A stretch of DNA of 36,093 bases from Sperchopsis tessellata (GCA_033557685.1 JAWQRN010000146.1:1-36093), one strand, 5' to 3'. Positions 27,501-34,280 are shown, counted from the stretch's first letter. Translations and numbers: made by a program. Notes: generated by a model not told the origin, from the letters alone.

Positions 27501-30500
27501 TTCTGTATGAAATTCAACAGCATTTTTTATGTAGACTGACTGCAAACCATAATTTCAAGACCAATAACAAAATGTAGTGGTAAGATTGGTAGAAACCGAT
27601 TTGTGGGAGAATTTATGTTCACAAAATTAAAAAAGTATGATAGTATAAACTGTATTATAGTTAACCATATTTTTTTCTTAATTTATAAAATATCTTAAAA
27701 TACTTTAACTTGACACTTGACAAGACCATCTGATAAATACAACTGTAAATTCTGTAATGGCACAAAGACTATATTCTGTAATAATAGGCTACCTAAATTT
27801 GTTTAGGCTACTGAACTATGGCAATTATACTTGCGGAAATGAGAGAGATTTTATTTGGTGGATTATTCACACTCTGCTATAGCCAATTACATTAGCCTTT
27901 ATCCTAAGTTTTCTTTTTTTTATTCATCCACAATCATACGGTCTTAGCTAGCTTCTAATTCACATTCACTCATTTCAAATGACTTGCGTACATTTACAAA
28001 CTTGTGAATTTAATTTTAACTTCTTATTCAATTTTTAAGCACCTGCTATTTATCAAATCAATACACAATGAAACCACTGAACAAGAATTAGTTACGCATA
28101 AGAATTTGTTGCTTCCTTGGCCGTACATGAATATTATTTACATATTTGATTAAATCAAACATCGAGCAAACCATCCAAGTAAAATATTATATATTCATAC
28201 GTAGGGTACAGCTAATTACTAACAAAAGCAGTGCTGATTTAATCAAATATCAAAATAATACATTAGTTACACATATGTTGTTTCCTTGTAGAAACCGTGT
28301 AGAGGCTCTGACAAGTGCCAACGTTTCGTCCACTGTTGCCAGGGACATTTTCAAGGTGAGTGATATTACTTCAATAAATGAATTCACTAGTTACACAGTT
28401 TTTGCACCTACTCTTGTCAATCCATATAGATTGTATATCTCCACGAAAATAGTTACTGCTCAATGATTTTACGCCATATAGATTTTTATAAATAGCAAGT
28501 CCTCAAAAGGTTGTTTATATTCAAAATATAACTTTTCACACAATGTAGTTTAGATTAATGGAAAGACTCCCACCTTAAACTAATTGAGCATTGAACGTTC
28601 AGATCTCAATATCACATTTTCTAATACTAAAATTTTGTTTCATTTATTTATATCTTATTTTTTGTATTTTTAAGAAAATCATTCGAATATCTATTTGCTT
28701 TCTCGTTTAGTATCAATCAGAATTTATTAAAACATCAATATTTCTACCAACTATTTTACTCTATCATTATTCACTCTAGAGTCACTTATACAACCAAATA
28801 GTTTAAATAAAATAATAATTTACTGCAATAAACTAGTGGTATTTAAAGAATCTTTATAATATAATATCAAAATATTTAGTCTTTGTTTTTTTAGTGAATA
28901 CGGCCAAGGAAGCTTTCTCATTTAGTATCAATCGAATTTATTAAAACATCAATTTTTTTCTATCATTATTCACTCTAGAGTTACTAATACAACCAAATAG
29001 TTTAAATAAAATAATAATTTACCGCAATAAACTAGTAGCTTTTAAAGAATCTTTTAAATATAATATCAAAATATTTAATCTTTGTTTCACTATAACCTGG
29101 TCTGGAATATTATCACTTAGCACCAAAAGGAATTGTTCTAATTGAGATTTTGCCAGATTTGCATTTCCAATTTCATAGATGGACTTATATAAACAGGTCA
29201 TATTTCCTACAGTGTCTACACCGCTCATGTCTATAATGTGTATCTGAAGCAATTAAAATATGTAAATATCTAAAGTCTATCTATATTAAAAAATACACAA
29301 ATGAAAATTAAATTACCTTGGAAATTTTTATAATAGGATCAGAGTGTAGCGCCGATTTTGTAATTATATGGAAAGTTAATACACCATTTCCAGCATTAGA
29401 GTAATAATTCGAGTCTCTTACAAATTCTCTTCGAGCTTCAGCTACAATATAAGAAAGTAATTAGAGAAATGGAAAATGGGGTGAATACATAACTTCATTT
29501 ACTCTTCCTTGCAGAGTAACTTGAGCCTTGAATACATTTATCCTCCAGACACATTTCTGATATAACAATCTAAACTAGTAAATATAGTAAAAAACTTGGA
29601 CTTATTAAGAATTTGTTGCTTCCTTGGCCGTACATAAATGTGTAATTTTAATATATGATTTAATCAAACATCAAGCAAACCGGCGAAGTCAATATATTGA
29701 ATACAGAAATGAACTACGGTCTCGCAAAATGATGGTAACAAACTAAATGCAGTGGACACGTGTTTCTGTCATTAAGACGTCATCAGCACTACTATACATA
29801 GTAATTAGCTGTTTTCCATGTACGATACACATTTTATTCCTTGTATATATGCTTGAGGTCTTATTATCTATCTTTTTTTGGAAGGATAAAAACAAATAAA
29901 AGAAAATTAAAAATATAATGATAGAGCAAATATAAAAAATTATGATTATGTATGAAGAAATTCTAAAGAAACGTGAAATAGATCTAACAGTAATTACTAA
30001 TTACAAGTTGTGAAATTGATTAAAGAATTAGTTGTTGTCACCAGATAAATTATGTATGTACAAGGATAATCAAAACAACTCATATATACAAATATAAGAA
30101 TCCTAATCTACAATGCCTACAACATATCTTACCAAATAAATGCATAAGGAGGCACAACGAGCACCAACAAAAACAGACTGCAAGGAGTACAAAACAAAGT
30201 GATTGCATTATAAAAACAGGAATCAAACTTACAATTAATTTAGAAACACGTACCAGTAACATCAAAGGTAAAGATGACATATTTATTACACTAGTCCAAA
30301 GAGATGCAGGAAAGAAAAAAGTTTGATACAAGAAAGCAAATAAACCAATTTTGTTAAAAATAATTACAAGTCCAAAATCATCAAATTAAAATAATTTAAC
30401 CCAGTAAATATTAAATAGCTATGAAGAAACTGATATATTTTGAAAATGAAATAAAATTGTAGTTTTATTTTTATTTACAAAAAAAGGGTGGTAAATTAAG

Positions 30501-33425
30501 AAGGGACCAGGTTAGTAATTATTTAATAATAAAATGATTGATCATACTGCATTGGTTTGGACATATTCAATATATGAGTGAATAAGAGGATATATGTGGA
30601 AAGAGAGGTGGGAGAGAAAATAGGACATAGTGGACCATAATAGTCTTTGAAACTATATATCTTATTCAAGACATTAGAACTATGAAATGTATGGAAGCAG
30701 ACTACATCCACATTGGTGTTATTAACATTTTTACATATGTTATATAAATTATTTAATTATACTGTTGAGTTTCACCTAATGTTCATATCCCTTTGTAGAT
30801 TTACTAGTGTCCATTGTAAAGATTACTGCAACTTGGTCTTATAAAAATTATATCTAAGTGGTTCTTAATTAATAAACAAAGTGAGATTTTGGAATGGGTT
30901 GAATGATAAAAATTATGTGTTTGAATTAATATGTAGAACCAGACACCAGTACCATGTATTGTTTTTGGTTTGTAAATAAATGGATTTAAAATAAAAATAA
31001 ATAAAAAATAATATTCTAGGAAAAGTTTATGGTAGAATATTGATGTTGAAAGTGCAAAATATCATAATAGATATTTTAGAAGAGTATGGTGAGTATAAAA
31101 CATAATTTTCATAAAATTTGAAAAAATGTCACGAGCTAAAAAAAGTTTACTTTAACTTACCTCTAAATAACAATTTCAGTGCATGTACTTCATCATCAAG
31201 TTTAACTGATATTACATTTTTCATAGAAGTCATGTCATGTAAATTATAATCAGGATTTAGTAAATCTGTTATATACATTTTCTTGGTTTCTACATAAGAC
31301 ATCTTTATACATACTTTTATCTTTTCTTTAAAAGAGTATTTCATTTGATATATATTCGCAATAAGTCTTGGAGCAATTCCTCTGTCCTTTCAATTGAAAT
31401 ATATATTAAAATACAATAGCTTTCTTATAATGTAATAAATTTTAAACACTGAAACTGTGATTCACAAATGGTTTATTTGTTTTTTATTGTTTAGGTTATT
31501 TTATTTCCCTGATTGACGGGATTAAACTAGTGTTCAAAAAGTTGTTTATAAAGCATCAAAATGAATTATCTTATTATTGAATGTTATTATGATTTGTTTG
31601 TTTAATAGCAGGAATGATTAAAAAAAATGGCAAGTTGAAAATTGAACTGTAATTGGATGCAGATGTGTCAAAATGACAACGGCAAATCACAGTTCACCTT
31701 ATTTGAATTACTCATCATATTAAAACAAGATGATATATTTTATTTTGAGCCTATGTAGTCCCTAAGTCATGTTTTCATTGAAGACAAATACTAGATATTT
31801 GATATTGGTTAGTTTAGAAATAACATAGCACTGATAACCCCCTCCAAACTGGAAGCAATTCTGTAGATAATAGGGTTCTAATCAAAAGTTAATCAGATAT
31901 CTTTGCAAAATATTCCTGAATTGTATGAGGAAATATAGAGCTCACATAAGACAATTAAAAGTTTATGATTCTTGGAGTAAACATGTAAAAGTGACTTTGA
32001 GAATATTGTTTCAAATTTTACATATTATTTCAAATAGAAAACAAAATTTCAGATTCTCCTTTTTACAAAACTCAGAAACAAAAAAAAATAAGCACATTTT
32101 TTGCAAGTCCTTTACAAGCATTACATTATGCAAACATTTTAAATTTAAACTGATTATCTATTATAATAGCAAAGTGGATATCTATAATTAATTATTATAT
32201 CTCTGACATTAGCGAGATTATCACCATATTCTACAGATCTATTACTGAAATAAACAAATCAGATATATGTAAGTTTAAATAATCTTAAAAATTTTCATAG
32301 CTCATAAAGAACTTATATGATGAATTGCAACGTTGACTGTCCGAGCCTCAGTGTTCAGTCCATTTTTTTATATTATGAGGTTATGAATAATCTGTATGTA
32401 TTTTTTCTTGCTCTTTTCGTTAGTGATGAACATGAATAAAATTTTAAAAATGCTGCTTCATACTCTTTGGCTTCTTATAAAATGATTTGTTCAATGCATT
32501 CATTCTTGCATGTTTATTTAACAGAAATAAATGTTTTTGCAATAATAGGTCTCTTCAACAATTGCAATCCACCACTTAATACTCAAAACAAATTTCTATA
32601 AGTAGGTTATTTACCTCATATGAGTTGTGTAGACCACTTGCTGTTAATGTTTTCCCAGACCCAGTAGGACCATATGCTAGTATTATAGCATTGTGTCCGT
32701 TCAAAGCACTGTAATTGCAGGTAGAATATATGTTACACATTTTCTAGCATTTATTATTTCTATAGATACTTAAAAATAAAATATTTATATAAATCTAGTA
32801 TAAAAATATTAGTTCAATTTATACTTGTTGATATATATGACTCCTAACCATAGGTTTGTAATTGGGGTAGATAACAATTTATATATAAAAAACGTGATTA
32901 ATTTAGTATATTACTACTATATCAGTAGAAAGGTATAAACTCCTAAACGGGTATATAATATTCAAACATTTTATGTTATAAGTACATACATCACAAATGA
33001 ATTTTAGTAAATTTATTGTGCAGGTAGTTTGCCAACAAAAGAATATTTATTAAAAACTCACTAATGTCTATCCCCCAAAAATATTTTTGGTTGACTATTA
33101 TTTGAGTTAAAACGTATGGATAGATAAATTATGCACTGTATTAGCAATAATTTAGAATTACTTGCCTTTCCAATAAATCTCTTGTCACAACAGTATCATA
33201 AATATCACGTTGAGGACTGTTATAAAATATTCCATCAGTATGAAATTTCCAAAAAAGAGGAGTGCGGTTTTCATACCCGCGCTCGAGATCTTGCAATCTT
33301 CTAATAAAAATGGTTCTTTTATCACCTAAAACTTTTACATATTCCCAACACATCCTAGCATTTGGAACAAGCCTTATAAAAACTTTAGCATTTCTACACT
33401 TCCCTTCAATCTGGTGGACCATCAT
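9382..33425 (-). CDS. KIF9: Kinesin-9 family protein, KIF9-like, 11 coding exons
   Basis: Coding exons in transcript order: 33425-33166, 32708-32615, 31386-31161, 29441-29317, 29243-29023, 25643-25496, 25439-25122, 25068-24936, 20507-20128, 12673-12398 and 9537-9382. The phases chain without conflict, giving 2337 nt and 778 residues. Motor: residues 1-345, with P-loop GPTGSGKT at 100-107, NSYEDRGIAPR at about 115-125, the altered switches, and LSILRFA at its end. A kinesin-9-type post-motor segment follows (about 365-445), then a Lys/Ser-rich linker (465-560), then an EVPEELPPYDTAYKIF segment and coiled coils resembling the KIF9 tail (about 570-778). KIF9 proteins are microtubule motors of cilia and flagella. 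The start is ATG ATG directly after an in-frame TAG, but ttttgtgttag there could also be an acceptor, so an upstream exon cannot be excluded. Switch I reads NYYSNAGN (family NxxSSRSH) and switch II DMSGVD (family DLAGSE), which casts doubt on ATPase activity. Confidence 0.88.
9538..12397 (-). other. KIF9-like intron 10
   Basis: A 2860-bp intron between exons 10 and 11. It holds a decayed non-LTR element (10170-11450). The rest (9538-10170 and 11451-12397) is AT-rich, and I see no gene in it. Confidence 0.75.
10170..11450 (-). pseudogene. Decayed non-LTR retrotransposon (Jockey/CR1-type), RT and C-terminal parts
   Basis: Read on the minus strand from high to low coordinates: REFKKVISDLKN (pre-RT, near 11330); FCDLSKAF near 11205; a LGPLLFLVFINDLAGLP block near 11035; RFFADD near 10965, the catalytic box; then 10828-10487, with LGLNICDNLKLSEHTKLLYK and ILRYGISFWGF..IQKKTVRYMVG (the thumb, matching the family YGIxxWG..QKKxIR pattern). 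Near 10450-10320 is the C-terminal HHYDTRSSNKIYLP. Frames change and stops occur several times. It lies in the same orientation as the host gene. Most of the endonuclease domain is missing, as in a 5'-truncated copy. Confidence 0.8.
12398..12673 (-). CDS. KIF9: KIF9-like exon 10 (coiled-coil tail)
   Basis: 92 codons begin IQMQKDLYPPDTEIEETQ. The segment SILKEYEEKIVEQQ, then VLRCQTDLRLYLQYYQDA and LILEFEKFCSEKY, corresponds to the KIF9 tail pattern of LKxxYRxxYxEL..VxYCQxLVDQ..LLxEFExWY. The open frame continues past the donor (CAG|GTACTT at 12398/12397) to a stop near 12272. Splicing to exon 11 is preferred because exon 11 continues the family pattern in phase; a read-through isoform is possible. 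Confidence 0.85.
14330..14850 (+). pseudogene. Possible piggyBac-like transposase remnant
   Basis: The + strand frame at 14663-14848 contains MWVLPGV and CRFEIFHGEV. These loosely resemble the piggyBac core segment where a WVL(A/C) strand is followed by a FEIYTGK strand. An upstream frame near 14345 reads MADMHGEFPGLASGPNGRQ. The match is short and broken, and other origins are possible. Confidence 0.25.
14980..15600 (+). pseudogene. Non-LTR retrotransposon fragment (end of endonuclease to pre-RT)
   Basis: RMVNNAGTIIDYLCINF near 15095-15155 resembles the end of the apurinic-type endonuclease of Jockey/CR1 elements (TRV..S.T.IDYI.TN). Near 15480-15580, KKTVKKAYEMYLTNRRANSG followed by TWNIINEI is the usual linker just before the RT domain. 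The element stops there, and Penelope-like coding sequence begins within about 60 bp. Confidence 0.6.
15640..17136 (+). mobile_element. Penelope-like retroelement, 5'-truncated and decayed, with RT and GIY-YIG endonuclease
   Basis: The coding blocks follow the order of Penelope-like elements. 15656-15883: MNKSDYEEQMKLLLNDSNTY and MSPKMYRLPKLYG. 15890-16090: PLRPI and an ISLDVPS region in shifted frames. 16098-16505: NGLPIGEPLSAVLAALVLEE and RYVDDCIIVI, where the YVDD box (16352-16371) is the catalytic motif, then KLNFFDMSLL. 16680-16830: LPIPYVYGLSEHL and HRNKNTLKNL. 16834-16884: IYNIDCQDCEMCYIGQS, the GIY-YIG endonuclease core with its Cys cluster, followed by KNRLKSHK. It ends near ISSIYHGIL-like residues at about 17130. 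At least four frameshifts or stops make it non-functional. The conserved beginning of the ORF and the 5' terminal repeat are missing. Confidence 0.88.
17150..17640 (+). pseudogene. RTE-like non-LTR retrotransposon C-terminal fragment
   Basis: The frame near 17165-17425 reads FRYLGSVIDSARRMDVEVSS, then FKTVYVPVLIHGSESWVLTE, followed in another frame by MKFLRWVEGVSCRDHIRNED. This is the end of an RTE-type reverse transcriptase (family: FKYLGSxI..EIxxRI..K..VxPxLLYGSExW..MRxLRxxxGvxxxDRiRN). It abuts the end of the Penelope-like element. Confidence 0.75.
17660..18190 (+). other. Possible 3' non-coding tail of the Penelope-like element
   Basis: This is a His/Thr/Asn-rich conceptual frame near 17750-17870, then AT-rich sequence. 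The motif cacgctgaggaaaag lies near 17960 and gcctcgaaacgtaaatactg near 18092. Such CTGANGA and CGAAACG motifs are frequent in Penelope-type terminal regions. The RTE fragment separates this stretch from the GIY-YIG block, so its origin is uncertain. Confidence 0.3.
18315..19020. repeat. Large imperfect inverted repeat (fold-back), arms about 250-340 bp
   Basis: The left arm (18315-18657) and right arm (18768-19020) are reverse complements over most of their length, with a loop of about 110 nt. The best-matching core is 18537-18610 against the right arm near 18816-18890: both read tttccaattgtga(c/a)gatgcaca, gagggtttgggatgtg and gtgcctggtagaggatc when oriented alike. The left arm carries about 65 extra bases near 18390-18465. 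No protein homology seen. Confidence 0.8.
19340..19570 (+). pseudogene. RTE-like non-LTR retrotransposon fragment
   Basis: Near 19395-19500, across a frameshift, the + strand reads QVDKFL then YLGSIFPRDERIRLEVEKQV, the KFxYLGSxFxxDGRIxxEVexRV block that precedes the C-terminal part of RTE-type polymerases. It is only about 230 bp, with stops. Confidence 0.55.
20128..20507 (-). CDS. KIF9: KIF9-like exon 9 (linker and start of coiled-coil tail)
   Basis: 126 codons without a stop. A Ser/Lys/Arg-rich first half leads to IEVPEELPPYDTAYKIFSED, then a heptad-rich helix (LNELVLESEAKCKDAQKEYL, ending HERKKEDLLN). This matches the KIF9 tail block in which P-x-x-x-A-F-x-x-F is followed by long helices. 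Acceptor atttaag (weak), donor AAT|GTAAGT. Confidence 0.82.
20590..20800 (-). pseudogene. Non-LTR reverse transcriptase fragment (catalytic box degraded to YADYT)
   Basis: The minus strand reads IYADYTCILYRGNDLDSLQT, then VNNNLHRLLNHSMNINQS. This is the (F/Y)ADDT..L....L...VN..L..L..W...N.LSLN segment of a Jockey/CR1-type RT, with the second catalytic Asp replaced by Tyr. Confidence 0.65.
21870..22680 (-). pseudogene. piggyBac-like transposase N-terminal fragment
   Basis: Read on the minus strand. An acidic stretch near 22370-22320 (ESSLEDNNEEEDISDT) resembles the acidic N-terminus of many piggyBac transposases. A block near 22060-21910, in shifted frames, reads ALENYWSRRF, then NVIPKIRSRNCFQLLLRM, then FSDNKNCPEGDRLYKV. 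The last two match the family (M)SRNRFxxLLRxLHFxDNxxxxxxDRLxKI. Frameshifts and stops make it a relic. Confidence 0.65.
23974..24035 (+). repeat. tRNA-like fragment, probably a truncated SINE head or tRNA pseudogene
   Basis: TTAGCTCAGTGGCTAA at 23982-23997 is a good RNA polymerase III A box and tRNA D-arm. It is followed by an anticodon-arm-like ACCAAACTAGTAAGTGT and then gcagtcttgagt, where a tRNA would go on to its T-arm. A proper GGTTCGANTCC B box is missing. Confidence 0.45.
24936..25068 (-). CDS. KIF9: KIF9-like exon 8 (basic linker)
   Basis: 44 codons of low-complexity Lys/Ser/Gly-rich sequence (GARRGSKVKKGSSTSLGSKQ, ending KPKKDDDT) between motor and tail. Acceptor ttttttag, donor CAG|GTAAGG, phase 1, matching exon 9. 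Vertebrate KIF9 also has a poorly conserved linker at this point. Confidence 0.8.
25122..25439 (-). CDS. KIF9: KIF9-like exon 7 (post-motor segment)
   Basis: 106 codons begin DKIIDMEKERHLNMIF and continue through VVEEYIKNKLNEIELMHLGD, corresponding to the kinesin-9 VxxYLxGxxDEIxxxxLxQI segment, then a helical stretch to IKIFKDMYNELEAQKSQ. Acceptor actag, donor AAA|GTATAT; the next intron is 53 bp. Confidence 0.87.
25496..25643 (-). CDS. KIF9: KIF9-like exon 6 (motor C-terminus)
   Basis: It encodes FIGHVGTTKEDLMITLSILR, then FAQIVRELKGHSPYP and ends YKLLQ. This is the kinesin EETLSTLRFA block that closes the motor. Acceptor ttcacag; donor CAA|GTATG; followed by a 56-bp intron. It is too short and split-phased to show as a standalone frame with a start codon. 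Confidence 0.88.
25985..26270 (-). pseudogene. Possible piggyBac-like C-terminal (Cys-rich) fragment
   Basis: One minus-strand frame near 26060-25990 reads RRCFICGKQNKNAIQC, resembling the RRCxVC..K start of the piggyBac Cys-rich C-terminal domain. Upstream in the same strand a frame reads VRCPAPYEINHVPSHV. The remaining cysteines of the domain are not visible. Confidence 0.3.
26500..26590 (+). repeat. Degenerate tandem repeat, about 26-bp unit, three copies
   Basis: Three successive units are built on taaataaaacatacaagtgt, with changes such as cttacatgtgt in the second and catacaagtgc in the third. Confidence 0.6.
28100..28172 (+). repeat. Dispersed repeat B, copy 1
   Basis: The 29-bp block aagaatttgttgcttccttg...gtacat (28100-28128) and the nearby palindromic block gattaaatcaaacatcgagc...acc (28148-28172) both recur at 29607-29681 in the same orientation. 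Confidence 0.7.
28276..28357 (+). repeat. Dispersed repeat A, copy 2
   Basis: It shares gaaaccgtgtagaggctctg and acaagtgcc with the copies at 4899 and 36023. It continues through aacgtttcgtccactgttgc and agggacattttcaagg. The middle has ccttgta in place of ccgggtg, so the 6-bp hairpin is weakened. No coding capacity seen; the frame at 28146-28466 crosses it by chance. Confidence 0.75.
28690..29090. repeat. Tandem duplication including the 3' end of KIF9-like exon 5
   Basis: About 190-215 bp starting at gctttctc(g/a)tttagtatcaatc near 28700 recur from 28912. Both contain caaccaaatagtttaaataa, then a t/ac(t/c)gcaataaactagt block and aatatcaaaatattta. The second copy contains the functional end of exon 5 and its donor. 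In the first copy the donor core reads TTGCAGTAAAT instead of TTGCGGTAAAT and the coding frame is broken. Confidence 0.8.
29023..29243 (-). CDS. KIF9: KIF9-like exon 5 (switch II region)
   Basis: It starts IHIIDMSGVDTVGN where kinesins have INLVDLAGSE, then continues through YEIGNANLAKSQLEQFLLVL (family: YINKSLxxLxxxI) to LILYLKDSLKATSLLR. Acceptor gcttcag. Donor GCG|GTAAAT in phase 2, which matches exon 6. Its 3' end is duplicated nearby. Confidence 0.87.
29317..29441 (-). CDS. KIF9: KIF9-like exon 4 (switch I region)
   Basis: It follows the exon-3 end LLFR and encodes AEARREFVRDSNYYSNAGNG, then VLTFHIITKSALH and ISK. It aligns with the kinesin GETNR..NxxSSRSHxIF region, but the switch I signature reads NYYSNAGN. 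Acceptor ttgtag, donor AAG|GTAATT. Confidence 0.87.
29607..29681 (+). repeat. Dispersed repeat B, copy 2
   Basis: It carries the same 29-bp block as 28100-28128, then gatttaatcaaacatcaagc...acc at 29657-29681. Beyond it, up to about 29800, lies gtttctgtcattaagacgtc and atcagcac, of the kind found in retroelement termini. I cannot assign it. Confidence 0.65.
30500..30660 (+). pseudogene. RTE-like retrotransposon C-terminal tail fragment
   Basis: The + strand reads LHWFGHIQYMSE near 30538-30575, then GKRGGREN. This matches the RTE/Proto2 tail motif (L)xWFGHVxRMxexR..GKRxRGRP. Short and broken. Confidence 0.5.
31161..31386 (-). CDS. KIF9: KIF9-like exon 3 (motor core)
   Basis: It begins DRGIAPRLIANIYQ, joining exon 2 to give NSYEDRGIAPR, the kinesin-9 pattern. 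It contains KMSYVETKKMYITDLLNP, the kinesin SYxEIYNExxxDLL segment. Donor AGAG|GTAAGT, phase 1. The acceptor AAAG|GAC is chosen because it keeps phase with exon 2. Confidence 0.88.
31387..32614 (-). other. KIF9-like intron 2
   Basis: A 1228-bp AT-rich intron. I see no gene or recognisable element; the frame at 31925-32191 is Lys/Phe-rich and looks like chance. Confidence 0.7.
32615..32708 (-). CDS. KIF9: KIF9-like exon 2 (P-loop)
   Basis: It encodes SALNGHNAIILAYGPTGSGK and onward, with the Walker A/P-loop GPTGSGKT at residues 100-107 (the family usually has GQTGxGKT). Acceptor ttacag; donor GAG|GTAAAT. Confidence 0.9.
32709..33165 (-). other. KIF9-like intron 1, probable GC-AG intron
   Basis: 457 bp, starting GCAAGT after AG and ending ttacag. 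The GC donor is inferred because it alone keeps exon 1 and the P-loop exon in frame, and it matches the consensus AG|GCAAGT of natural GC-AG introns. Confidence 0.75.
33166..33425 (-). CDS. KIF9: KIF9-like exon 1 (motor N-terminus)
   Basis: It encodes residues 1-86 plus two bases. KVFIRLVPNA is the first motor strand (family: KVFVRVRP). GDKRTIFIRRLQDLERG and FHTDGIFYNSPQRDIYD match the kinesin-9 pattern up to the region before the P-loop. The frame requires the donor AG|GCAAGT at 33166/33165, a GC donor. Using the nearby GT (CAA|GTAATT) would put exon 2 out of frame. Confidence 0.85.
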
Positions 33426-33909
33426 CTAACACAAAAGCAATAGTAAATCCCCCCAGGTGCAGTAACTTGTATTGTCAAATATGACGCTCGCCCAAAAATG
33501 CCAAAATCTCTATGGCAGCCCGACGAGCTTAAAAAGTTATTTTGTATTTTTTCGTTTATTTTTTAGATTTTTACACTGAATTTTGCAGCTTTTACTAGAA
33601 AATTTTTGTTTTTTTTTTTTAATTACTGATATGGGTTTAAAATGTTGCGAGCATCTTTGAATAAATCAGTTGTCAGAAAGGTGTTAAATATTTTCGTCGC
33701 AGTCAAGCAAACTGTGAAACGGAAATATTTATAGACTTTTGAAAGAATTTTATTTTGAAAACAAAATTAATTCGTCAAAATATGTCAAAGAATTCATAAT
33801 GTTGCCGAAAATATCTAAAAGGATTTGTTAATTGTTCATAATACACCTGAATATAGCCGCCACTTAAAATAACTAGTGACGTAAATTTACTTTTGCAGTC
33901 ACCTCCAAA
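33426..33909. promoter_or_regulatory. Shared upstream region of divergent KIF9-like and Mic10 genes
   Basis: 484 bp separate the two start codons, which point away from each other, so promoters and 5' UTRs of both lie here. The Mic10 side has a CRE/ATF-like TGACGTAA at 33877-33884, 26 bp before its ATG. Near the kinesin ATG, AGTAAC (33461-33466) matches one half-site of the RFX X-box found in many ciliary genes, but the other half is poor. I see no clear TATA box. Confidence 0.5.
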
Positions 33910-34280
33910 ATGGCTTCGCCTGTATTTCTGGAAGACGAAATTGGACGGAAATGGGACAGATGTCTAACAGATATGGTACTTAAATTTGGTAAGTTATATT
34001 CGTTTTATCTTCATAGATATTATAAATTGAAAGTAATCAATTAGTCGCTATTATGTCATAGGACATAACCTATATATGTGATTGATTTTTCTTTTCAGGT
34101 GGCGGAGTATTTCTGGGTGGTGTGTTTTCCCTTCTTTTCTTTAGAAGAAGACGATGGCCTCTAATATTGGGTGGTGGTTTTGGCATAGGAATGGCATACT
34201 CAAATTGTGAACGGGACTTGAACAGTTTACTAGGTGCCGAGTCCGAACTGGTACCGCCTGCAGAACAGACTTGCGGTTGA
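33910..34280 (+). CDS. Mic10: MICOS complex subunit Mic10, two exons
   Basis: Exons 33910-33988 and 34099-34280 join in phase 1 (TTTG|GTAAGT; cttttcag|GTGGC) to give 86 residues. Mic10 is an inner mitochondrial membrane hairpin protein that oligomerises and bends the membrane at crista junctions. The N-terminus has the family signature ELGRKWDRCLxD (here EIGRKWDRCLTDMVLKFG). Two glycine-rich membrane segments follow: GGGVFLGGVFSLLFF (about 27-41), then a basic loop RRRRWP, then LILGGGFGIGMAYSNCERDL (about 48-67). The GxGxGxG pattern of the second segment, required for oligomerisation in yeast, reads GGGFGIG. The length fits the family (about 75-100). The last 19 residues (LLGAESELVPPAEQTCG) are lineage-specific. 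The start codon context is ccaaaATGgct. An ATTAAA hexamer about 120 bp past the stop (34403-34408) may serve polyadenylation. Confidence 0.95.

Larger units (their letters stand above)
25644..29022 (-). other. KIF9-like intron 5
   Basis: A 3379-bp intron. It includes a possible piggyBac C-terminal relic (25985-26270), a degenerate tandem repeat (26500-26590), repeat copies near 28100-28357, and a duplicated part of exon 5 (about 28700-28900). The stretch 26700-27950 is slightly richer in G+C, but I recognise nothing in it. Confidence 0.75.
29442..31160 (-). other. KIF9-like intron 3
   Basis: A 1719-bp intron. It contains repeat B copy 2 (29607-29681) and an RTE-like tail fragment (30500-30660). 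The remainder is AT-rich, and no gene was seen. Confidence 0.75.

Noticed and set aside
28311..28357. Hammerhead ribozyme on the minus strand of repeat A (GTCC...GGACGAAACGT(C/T))
   Set aside because: The GGAC-GAAAC-GUH half looks right and a GTCC partner is present. But the CUGANGA core reads TTGAAAA with one extra base before the stem, and stem III would have no loop. A consensus from many copies might still restore it.
30080..30331. Membrane-like open frame on the minus strand and an RRHNEH-type frame on the + strand, compared with GIY-YIG proteins
   Set aside because: The likeness is a few residues only; no GIY or YIG motif is present.
33426..33500. RFX X-box in the kinesin promoter
   Set aside because: Only one half-site (AGTAAC) fits; the partner half does not match GTNRCC.
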